Program-made: the position numbers and the translations under genes
Notes under the pieces: model-generated
What the model was told of the DNA's origin: nothing
Databases searched by the model: none
Seen by the model: the letters and a program-made list of their open reading frames with translations, nothing else
Shown: one piece after another, positions 24,076 through 29,482 of the stretch
How positions within the stretch are numbered: position 1 is the stretch's first letter
Layout of the letters: every line of letters begins with the position of its first letter
NCBI GenBank assembly: GCA_026388365.1
Contig: JAPLJW010000129.1
Location: 1-29,482, forward strand
Length of the DNA stretch: 29,482 bases
Reading direction: 5' to 3'
Origin: Deltaproteobacteria bacterium
GTDB taxonomy: Bacteria > Desulfobacterota > Syntrophia > Syntrophales > UBA5619

Positions 24076-24891
24076 TCATCTACCCCCTTTTTCGTCCTGA
24101 AAACCCAATCGCCGGGAGATTTCGGCGGCCGCTGCCATAACCGCTCCCTTCATGACATCATGAACGGCCTTCTTGGTCACCTGGAAAACCGAACCCGAAA
24201 CACTGATCGCGGCCACAGGTCTCCCCTTTCCGTCAAAGATCGGAGCCCCCAGACAGCGGATTCCCTTTTCATTCTCCTCATCGTCCATTGCATATCCCTG
24301 TCTTCGGACGATTTTCAAATGATCCCGGAAGCAGTCCGGATCCGTAATGGTATTCGCCGTCCGCCGGGGCAGCCCCTTCCGCTGAAGAAAATCCTCCAGG
24401 GCCTCTTCCTGAAAATAGGAGAGCAGGACCTTCCCCACCGCACTGCTGTGAGCGGGATTCCGGGAACCCACACGCGACGCCATTTTCAGACCGCCTGCCG
24501 GCTGCTGCGTCTCAATCTTGTCAACGTAGACCACCGCATCCCGATCCAGAATAACCAGGTGCGCCGTCTGTTTCGTCTTCTCCGCCAGATCCCGCAGAAT
24601 TGGTTCTGCGACCTTCCGAAAATCGAGTTGGTTGCCCAACTGGGCGTTCAAATCCATCAATTTCAAGCCCAGAAAGTATATTTTAGTCTCCGGATCCTGA
24701 CGGATATAACCAAAATAAGAGAGGGAGGAAAGAATGCGATGGATCGTCCCTTTGGGGAGATTCAGGCCGGCAGACAAGTCCCTGATGCTCATCCCCTGTG
24801 AGTTTTGTCCCACCATCTCGAGAATCCGGGAGACCCGCTCGATCGTCTGGACGAGATTGTTCGGCTTGGATTGGACCGTTTTCCGTTCCAT
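24076..24891 (-). CDS. IclR-family transcriptional regulator, probable repressor of uronate genes (KdgR-like)
   Basis: A 271-residue regulator with an N-terminal winged helix-turn-helix (about 12-75: LVQTIERVSRILEMV, SIRDLSAGLNLPKGTIHRIL, LSSLSYFGYIRQD) and a C-terminal effector-binding GAF-like domain (LVILDRDAVVYVDKIE, HSSAVGKVLLSY, KGIRCLGAPIFDGKGRPVAAISVSG), all typical of IclR/KdgR. Start ATG 24891 was chosen; an upstream TTG (24915) lacks a ribosome site. It leads the operon of TRAP, kdgA, kdgK, kduI and kduD, so KDG or a related intermediate is the likely inducer. A 19-bp palindrome lies over the predicted transcription start, suggesting autorepression. Decayed duplicate coding sequence of its own start lies directly upstream. 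Confidence 0.92.
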   Translation of the reverse strand: MERKTVQSKPNNLVQTIERVSRILEMVGQNSQGMSIRDLSAGLNLPKGTIHRILSSLSYFGYIRQDPETKIYFLGLKLMDLNAQLGNQLDFRKVAEPILRDLAEKTKQTAHLVILDRDAVVYVDKIETQQPAGGLKMASRVGSRNPAHSSAVGKVLLSYFQEEALEDFLQRKGLPRRTANTITDPDCFRDHLKIVRRQGYAMDDEENEKGIRCLGAPIFDGKGRPVAAISVSGSVFQVTKKAVHDVMKGAVMAAAAEISRRLGFQDEKGGR

Positions 24892-24955
24892 AGGCTTTTT
24901 GTCCTGTTCTATCAAGGATGAACCACACCCTCCCGATCGTCTGGACGATCATGCT
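24887..24955 (-). pseudogene. Diverged duplicate of the iclR N-terminal coding region
   Basis: This segment aligns without gaps to 24793-24861 inside iclR at an offset of 94 bp, about 60% identical, including an exact 15-base run (CGATCGTCTGGACGA at 24840-24854 and 24934-24948). Translated in its own frame it reads MIVQTIGRVWFILDRTGQKAYG, compared with LVQTIERVSRILEMVGQNSQG in the gene. The offset is not a multiple of three, so it is a separate broken start rather than part of the protein. Confidence 0.6.
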
Positions 24956-24978
24956 CAACCGGGGCGGTGGAAAGACAT

Positions 24979-24997
24979 AATTCCGTATTACGGAATT
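24979..24997. promoter_or_regulatory. Perfect 19-bp palindromic operator of the iclR-led operon
   Basis: AATTCCGTATTACGGAATT is a perfect inverted repeat (9+1+9). It begins 6 bases after the -10 box of the promoter at 25004-25032, covering the likely transcription start. Size and TTCCG...CGGAA arms fit IclR-family operators. Related sites: TTTCGTAATGCGGAA at 13916-13930 and a half-site at 24024-24031. Confidence 0.75.
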
Positions 24998-25003
24998 GTT
25001 TTT

Positions 25004-25032
25004 CTTATAGCAAAACCTGTTGCACATGTCAA
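25004..25032 (-). promoter_or_regulatory. Strong sigma-70 promoter of the iclR-TRAP-kdg-kdu operon
   Basis: Minus strand: TTGACA (25027-25032), exact 17-base spacer, TATAAG (25004-25009). The -35 is perfect and the -10 matches 5 of 6, in an AT-rich island. The operator lies directly downstream. Confidence 0.8.
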
Positions 25033-25220
25033 TATTTTTTTTAGTTCACGACGAAGACGCGGGCTTCTATGTACCGCCCTTTCGCAGCAACCGGATCGCC
25101 CGGACGAGGGTCATCTCCATCCCGGCTGACAACAAAGCTTCAAGTCATAACCATTGATGTCGTTTTTCCGGTAATCATGATATGGATGAGCCGTTCTGTG
25201 AGGGGCTGGGACCAACGGAT

Positions 25221-25238
25221 ACATGATTGAGATCATGT
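25221..25238. promoter_or_regulatory. Inverted repeat in the uxaE leader
   Basis: ACATGAT-tgag-ATCATGT, a perfect 7-bp inverted repeat 65 bases before the uxaE start. It could be an operator for a different regulator or a leader hairpin. I see no convincing promoter or other feature between 25033 and 25220. Confidence 0.35.
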
Positions 25239-25303
25239 GGCACAACCGGGAAACCAGGCAGCAAACGGAGAAAACAAACATCAACCGGTATAAAGGAGTT
25301 GCC

Positions 25304-26539
25304 ATGAAGACGATTGAACGGTATTCCATGGGCGCCGGCGACCGCTTCGGGCGCCAGGGTGCCGCGCAAATCGCAGCGTTCAGGAAGGCGAGGGAGAAGG
25401 GCGTCGATGTCGCGATCGTATGGAACAAGAGCAACCGCGAGCATCTCCTGACCGGTACCGGGCCCGCCGACCAGCGCGCGGCCGCCGATCAGGCCATCAA
25501 GCAGACCGGCTGGGACGGTCCCTGGTACGTTGACGCCGACCACATCGGCCTGGCCACGGTCGACCGCTTCGCCCCTCACTGCGACTTCTTCACCCTGGAT
25601 GTCGCAGACTACATCGGCAAGAGCGCGGCTCCGGAGGCCATCGAGGCCTTTGCGGCGAAACACGCGAACCTGCTCACAGCCAAAGGCATCCCTGCGCGCC
25701 TCGACGCTGCCGCAATCAGGGCAGCGGCCGGACGTTATCTGCATGCTGTCGACGAGGCGGCCAAGACCTATCGCCGCATCTGCGAGCTGCGGAAGGGGGA
25801 CGACTTCGTCACCGAGGTGTCGATGGACGAAACCGCCGTCCCCCAGAGCCCCGCCGAACTCATCGTCATCCTTGCCGCCTTGGCCGATGCGGGCGTTCCG
25901 GTCCAGACCCTGGCGCCCAAGTTCTCGGGCCGCTTCAACAAGGGTGTTGACTATGTCGGCGACATCGCCGCCTTCTTCAAGGAGTTCGAGGCGGACGTCC
26001 GCGTCGCCGGGTGGAGCGCCGGGGCCTTCGGCCTGCCGAAGGGCCTCAAGCTCTCGGTGCACACGGGAAGCGACAAGTTCAGCCTCTACAAGGGCATCGG
26101 AGAGATCATCCGCAAAGAGGGCGCCGGTCTTCACCTCAAGACCGCCGGCACGACCTGGCTCGAGGAGATCGTCGGTCTCGCGGACTCCGGCGGCGACGGC
26201 CTGGCCACGGCCAAGGAGATATACCGCGCGGCCTATGGCCGCTTCGATGAAGTCGTCGCCCCCTACGCCGAGGTCATCAACATCGACCGGAAGAAGCTTC
26301 CCTCTCCCGACGAGGTCGACCGCTGGGAAGGTCCGACCCTCGTCGCCGCCCTCCGCCATGTGCAGACCGACCAGCGCTTCGATCCCGGTATGAGGCAGCT
26401 CGTCCATGTAGGCTTCGCCGTGGTGGCCTCGATGGGCGGGCGATTCTACGAGGCCGTCGAACGGCACAAGGCGGCGGTGTCGCGCAACGTCACCGTGAAT
26501 CTCTGGGAGCGGCACCTCGTTCCGCTTTTCATAAGCTGA
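25304..26539 (+). CDS. uxaE: D-tagaturonate epimerase
   Basis: A 411-residue enzyme of the UxaE family, known from Thermotoga, which epimerises D-tagaturonate to D-fructuronate and so joins galacturonate and glucuronate catabolism. Family blocks visible are YSMGAGDRFGRQG near the start, WYVDADHIGLATVDRF, VTEVSMDETAVPQSP, LAPKFSGRFNKGVDYVGD, LKLSVHTGSDKFSLYKGIG and HLKTAGTTWLEEIVGLA. Acidic and His residues in the VDADH, SMDE and SVHTGSDK motifs probably bind the metal. ATG 25304 was chosen because AAGGAG sits 7 bases upstream; the 27 in-frame codons before it are not family-like. It is divergent from iclR and upstream of the broken SDR, and works with UxaC encoded at 11042. Confidence 0.93.
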   Translation: MKTIERYSMGAGDRFGRQGAAQIAAFRKAREKGVDVAIVWNKSNREHLLTGTGPADQRAAADQAIKQTGWDGPWYVDADHIGLATVDRFAPHCDFFTLDVADYIGKSAAPEAIEAFAAKHANLLTAKGIPARLDAAAIRAAAGRYLHAVDEAAKTYRRICELRKGDDFVTEVSMDETAVPQSPAELIVILAALADAGVPVQTLAPKFSGRFNKGVDYVGDIAAFFKEFEADVRVAGWSAGAFGLPKGLKLSVHTGSDKFSLYKGIGEIIRKEGAGLHLKTAGTTWLEEIVGLADSGGDGLATAKEIYRAAYGRFDEVVAPYAEVINIDRKKLPSPDEVDRWEGPTLVAALRHVQTDQRFDPGMRQLVHVGFAVVASMGGRFYEAVERHKAAVSRNVTVNLWERHLVPLFIS

Positions 26540-26585
26540 AAAAGGATGAACTCGTAAACAATCTTAAAAGCCATGGAATAGGGAC

Positions 26586-26705
26586 GGCTTCGTAAAAAGC
26601 TCCGCAGGCAAGGCGCGCGAGTCCTGAGGAATGAGGCGTACTTTGGTGTACGCCGCAATGACGAAGGATGAAGCGCAACGCAGCATCCGGGCTTTTTGCG
26701 AAGCC
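26586..26705. repeat. MITE-like / REP-type palindromic repeat (120 bp)
   Basis: Terminal inverted repeats GGCTTCGTAAAAAGC (26586-26600) and GCTTTTTGCGAAGCC (26691-26705) bound an inner segment with AGGAATGAGGCGTAC, a GGCGTACtttgGTGTACGCC hairpin, and AATGACGAAGGATG. Similar GGCTTCGTAAAAAGC-type repeats are abundant in many deltaproteobacterial genomes (from memory). It lies between uxaE and the broken SDR, ending 20 bp before the latter's start. Confidence 0.8.
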
Positions 26706-26724
26706 GTTAAAAAGGAGTCAAGGT

Positions 26725-27497
26725 ATGTCATACATCGAAGAGATGTTCTCCCTGAAGGGGCGCAGGATCGTCATGACAGGCGGAGCCGGCGGTATTCCCG
26801 CGGAGATCGCCGTGGGTCTGGCCAAAGCAGGCGCCGACATCTGCCTCTGGGGCCGCGGCACGAACCACCCCATGAGCGAAGCCGTCAAGAACGTGCGCGA
26901 GGCTGCAGGGCCCGGCGCCGGCCGCGTCGAGGCGGTCACCGTGGACACCGGAAACTTCGCTGCCTGCGAGCGGGCTATGGTCGATACGGAGACCCTCATT
27001 GGAGCGCCCGATGTCCTCGTCAACGGCGTCGGCGGCAACCGGGGAAAGGCGCCCTTCGTCGACCTGGACGAAAAGCTGTTCCGTGAGGTTGTCGAGCTCA
27101 ATCTCATGGCCGGTCTCGTGACCCCGACCAGGGCCTTCGCGCGCTACTGGATCGTTAGAGGCATCAAGGGCAATGTCATCATGATGTCGTCGATGACGAG
27201 TTACAAGCCCCTCTCCGGCGTCTGGGCCTACAATGCGGCCAAGTCGGGCGTCCTCAACCTGACCGAAGGTCTCGCCAAAGAGCTTGCGCCTCACGGCATT
27301 CGCGTGAACGGCATCGCCCCCGGTTTCTTCATCGGGAACCAGAACCGGGCATCCTCGCCCGCACTCCCTTCGGACGTTTTGGCGAGAAGTCCGAGCTCCG
27401 CGGTGCGGTCATTTTTCTAATCAGCGATGCGGCGAGCGGCTTCGTCACGGGTGTGACCATCCCGGTAGATGGCGGCTACCTTACGGACAATATTTGA
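26725..27497 (+). pseudogene. Mannonate/fructuronate oxidoreductase-type SDR, broken by an internal deletion and frameshift
   Basis: Starts well: AAGGAG site, ATG 26725, MSYIEEMFSLKGRRIVMTG with the Rossmann motif TGGAGGIPAEIA, the NGVGGNRGKAPF segment, catalytic Ser in [13 protein letters not shown] and Y-x3-K in [12 protein letters not shown], then [16 protein letters not shown]. Immediately after NQNR (27348) the frame shifts. The correct C-terminus resumes two frames over at about 27351 as [20 protein letters not shown], ending [17 protein letters not shown] with TGA 27495-27497. Intact relatives carry roughly 15-20 residues between NQNR and the [13 protein letters not shown] block, so a short deletion is likely, not a single-base error. 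The unshifted frame ends at 27420. The ending matches the remnant at 674-853. Loss of the substrate loop makes it probably inactive. Confidence 0.82.
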
Positions 27498-27710
27498 GGG
27501 TGACAAAATTATTGACATCCTATGAGGATCACTGTTCGGATGCTTTAAGCGGGAATCATCAGATTCTTGCCGGCAAACTCTTAAATATTGAGTTTACAGA
27601 GAATTGATAATTCCTGAAAAAATTCAAATTCAGAATTTCGGAGGGCGATGCACAAGCTCCGGATGCCCGGGGTCAAAGGCACATCCCCGGGGTCGGGGAT
27701 GGCGGATCTT

Positions 27711-28742
27711 TCAGACGTTGAAGCGGAAGTTGATGATCTCGCCGTCCCGAACGACGTACTCCTTGCCCTCGAGGCGGAGCCTCCCCGCCGCCTTGGCGGC
27801 GGCATGGGTTTCGCCGCAGGCGATGAACTCGTCATAACCGATCACCTCGGCCTTGATGAACCCCCGTTCGAAATCATTGTGGATCACGCCGGCCGCCCGG
27901 GGGGCCCTGGTGCCCGCGGGGATGACCCAGGCCTTGACCTCGTCCTCGCCGACGGTGAAGTAGGAGATCCGGCCGAGGAGGGAAAAGGCCGCGCGGATCA
28001 CCCGCCCGAAGGCGGCCTCCGCGACGCCGAGCGAATCCAGAAACTCCTTCCGTTCCTCCGGCGGGAGGGCCGTCAGCTCCGCCTCGATTGCGCAGCAGAT
28101 CCCGATCGCCGGGACGGCAGGTCCCGTTTCCCGCATGAAAACGTCGGCGATGCCGGGGTTTTCCTCAGGGGTGTTCACCACCACGAGTTCCGGCCGGACC
28201 GTCCAGAAGGAGAAGCTCCGGAGGCCGTGCCGCTCCTCGTCGGCAAAGGACAACTCCCGGAGGGGCTTCCCCGCCTCGAGCTGCTCCCGGAGCCGCGGCA
28301 GGACGCGGGCATGAAACGCGTCCTGGGGCGTCATCGGCTTTTTCGCCATCTTCGCGAGCCGCTCCAAACGGTTTTCGACGATCATCAGATCGGCAAGGAT
28401 CAGTTCATCCTCCAATTTTCGGTAACGGCTCAGGATCTCGGGGATGTCCGCCGCGGTGAAGGCATCGACGACGTGGACAAGACCCTCGGCCCCGGAGAGG
28501 CTCTGCCGGACGGCATCCCAGGCCTTCTCCCCGACCGCATTGACGTCGCTGAAGGGGACCTTCGCAGGTGAGACCTTGACCGGCCGGAAGATTTCCACCA
28601 GGCGGTCGAACCGGGCGTCGGGAACTGAAGCCAGACCCCGGACGCAGGTCTCCCCGTGCATCTCCCGGCTCCGGACGCCGGTCATGATCTCGAAGAGGGT
28701 GCTCTTGCCGCTCTGGGGAAGCCCCAGGATCCCGATTTCCAT
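27711..28742 (-). CDS. YchF-type (Obg-like) P-loop GTPase/ATPase with TGS domain
   Basis: A 343-residue protein, slightly shorter than YchF (363). The P-loop is GLPQSGKST (7-15) in place of the usual GLPNVGKST. Switch-region DVNA and the NTPE motif (an NxxE as in YchF, which prefers ATP) follow. A coiled-coil insert (RLERLAKMAKKPMTP) lies inside the G-domain. The C-terminal TGS/DUF933 part is very conserved: AWVIPAGTRAPRAAGVIHND, FERGFIKAEVIGYDEFI and RLEGKEYVVRDGEIINFRFNV. It probably acts at ribosomes or in stress, as YchF does. The altered P-loop suggests a paralogue rather than the housekeeping YchF. ATG 28742 was chosen at the start of the MEIGILGLP strand; further upstream is repeat DNA. 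The 212 bp between the broken SDR and this gene hold only small GC-rich inverted repeats. Confidence 0.9.
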   Translation of the reverse strand: MEIGILGLPQSGKSTLFEIMTGVRSREMHGETCVRGLASVPDARFDRLVEIFRPVKVSPAKVPFSDVNAVGEKAWDAVRQSLSGAEGLVHVVDAFTAADIPEILSRYRKLEDELILADLMIVENRLERLAKMAKKPMTPQDAFHARVLPRLREQLEAGKPLRELSFADEERHGLRSFSFWTVRPELVVVNTPEENPGIADVFMRETGPAVPAIGICCAIEAELTALPPEERKEFLDSLGVAEAAFGRVIRAAFSLLGRISYFTVGEDEVKAWVIPAGTRAPRAAGVIHNDFERGFIKAEVIGYDEFIACGETHAAAKAAGRLRLEGKEYVVRDGEIINFRFNV

Positions 28743-28780
28743 ATTTTCAGTGCCGCAATAAGTTGGACATCTTCTCGTAT

Positions 28781-28846
28781 TGTCATTCCCGCGGAAGCGG
28801 GAATCCAGAATTGACCTGGATTGCCGGGTCACGCCCGGCAATGACA
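28781..28846. repeat. dRS3-like dispersed palindromic repeat
   Basis: TGTCATTCCCGCGG and the related CCGGCAATGACA form outer inverted ends. Inside, ATTCCC-GCGGAAGC-GGGAAT fits the ATTCCC-N8-GGGAAT pattern of the neisserial dRS3 element, and TTGCCGGGTCACGCCCGGCAA forms a second hairpin. Elements like this are widespread in proteobacteria and are common phage or IS targets. Here it separates the GTPase gene from the aminotransferase. Confidence 0.8.
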
Positions 28847-28871
28847 AAACGTGGTGTGTGTCAGGCCCGTT

Positions 28872-29482
28872 TCAGGCGAAGGCCTTTTCGATCCGAACCA
28901 GCGCCTCATCGAGACGGGCGTCGGGAACGGTGAGCGAGATCCGGATGAAACCCTCGCCGTACTGGCCGTAGGCGGTCCCCGCCGCGACGACGACGGCCGC
29001 CTTCTCGAACAGCCGGTTGGTGAACTCCAGCGATCCCATCCCCTTCGGCGTCGGAACCCAGAGGTAGAAGGTTCCCTTCGGAGGTTTGAAGTCAATGCCG
29101 ATTCCGGCCAAAGTCGCAAGAACCTTTTCCCGCCTCCGCGCGTAGATCGCGAGCATTCGATCAATGTTGGAGGTCTCGTGGCGGAGGGCCTGGATCCCCG
29201 CGTACTGGACGGCGTTGAAGATTCCGGAGTCGGTGTTTTCCTTCACCTTGCTGATCGCGGCGATCAGCTCCGGGTTCCCGACGGCCATGCCGATCCGCCA
29301 GCCCGTCATGTTATAGGGCTTGGAGAGGGAGTTGAGCTCGACGCCCACCTCCTTCGCCCCGTCGGCGGAAAGGAAGCTGAGCCTCTCCTGACCCTCGAAG
29401 ACCACCTCGCTGTAGGGGTTGTCGTAGCAGACGGCGATGTCGTTCGCCTTCGCAAAGGCGACCAGCCGGCCGAAGAACTCCC
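28872..29482 (-). CDS. Class I/II PLP aminotransferase, probably LL-diaminopimelate aminotransferase (5' end outside window)
   Basis: The C-terminal 202 residues of a fold-type I PLP enzyme. The PLP-binding Lys lies in LNSLSKPYNMTGWRIGMAVG, a block typical of DapL, and upstream the cofactor-stacking DNPYSEVVF segment has the conserved Asp and Tyr. The end, GTFYLWVPTPKGMGSLEFTN then AAVVVAAGTAYGQYGEGFIRISL with the carboxylate-binding Arg in FIRISLT, also matches DapL-like enzymes. DapL makes LL-diaminopimelate directly from tetrahydrodipicolinate, a route common in Desulfobacterota and other anaerobes. Only the C-terminal half is visible, so aspartate/alanine-type aminotransferases remain possible. 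Confidence 0.88.
   Translation of the reverse strand, partial: EFFGRLVAFAKANDIAVCYDNPYSEVVFEGQERLSFLSADGAKEVGVELNSLSKPYNMTGWRIGMAVGNPELIAAISKVKENTDSGIFNAVQYAGIQALRHETSNIDRMLAIYARRREKVLATLAGIGIDFKPPKGTFYLWVPTPKGMGSLEFTNRLFEKAAVVVAAGTAYGQYGEGFIRISLTVPDARLDEALVRIEKAFA

Noticed and set aside
25040..25145. Open stretch between the iclR promoter and the uxaE leader with a protein-like reading (HDEDAGFYVPPFRSN)
   Set aside because: No start with a ribosome site, under 40 codons, and no family recognised.
27512..27540. TTGACA-type promoter on the plus strand after the broken SDR
   Set aside because: No adequate -10 box at the right spacing and no plus-strand gene downstream.
1..29482. CRISPR arrays, tRNA or rRNA genes, complete insertion sequences
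   Set aside because: No regularly spaced direct repeats, no tRNA-like cloverleaf or rRNA signature, and no transposase motifs were seen. Only non-autonomous palindromes occur.

Overview
The window is about 29.5 kb of GC-rich bacterial DNA with no rRNA, tRNA, transposase or CRISPR array. The gene set points to an anaerobic, probably Desulfobacterota-like (Syntrophaceae-type) organism: a tungsten-type aldehyde:ferredoxin oxidoreductase, a DapL-type aminotransferase, several TRAP transporters, and dispersed palindromes of the kind common in such genomes. The taxonomic placement is inference from gene content.

The core theme is uronate catabolism (from pectin, alginate or glycosaminoglycan-type sugars). 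The minus strand carries what looks like one long operon, 24891 down to 17192: an IclR-family regulator, a TRAP transporter (dctP-dctM-dctQ), KDPG aldolase fused to a VOC domain, KDG kinase, a 0.2-kb palindromic element, KduI and KduD. A separate minus-strand unit encodes glucuronate isomerase UxaC and the cupin KdgF. A plus-strand gene next to the regulator encodes tagaturonate epimerase UxaE. A second intact TRAP operon (dctQ-dctM-dctP, 14001-16904, plus) sits between them. A near-perfect 19-bp palindrome just downstream of the -10 box of the iclR promoter has a close relative in the same place in front of the second TRAP operon, so one regulator probably controls both. Together KdgF, KduI, KduD, KdgK and KdgA take unsaturated uronates to pyruvate and glyceraldehyde-3-phosphate. 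UxaC and UxaE feed saturated uronates to fructuronate, but the short-chain mannonate/fructuronate oxidoreductases expected next are broken in both places where traces occur (674-853 and 26725-27497), and no uxuA lies in the window.

Layout from the left: partial sugar ABC ATPase (minus), SDR remnant, FmdB-like zinc ribbon, a class II aldolase-like protein translationally coupled to an aldehyde:ferredoxin oxidoreductase (minus), palindromic element copy 1, EamA exporter (minus), a polar amino-acid ABC transporter (binding protein, permease, ATPase) followed by an HD-GYP protein (plus), a DUF58 remnant and an AEC carrier (plus), kdgF-uxaC (minus), a decayed TRAP operon (minus), the intact TRAP operon (plus), a dehydrogenase scrap, the uronate operon (minus), uxaE (plus), a MITE-like repeat, the broken SDR (plus), a YchF-like GTPase (minus), a dRS3-like repeat and a partial aminotransferase (minus).

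The region is rich in gene decay: a truncated SDR, a DUF58 stub, a three-gene TRAP graveyard, a 2-hydroxyacid dehydrogenase scrap, a duplicated IclR start and a frameshifted SDR. This suggests repeated turnover of sugar-acid uptake and oxidation modules.
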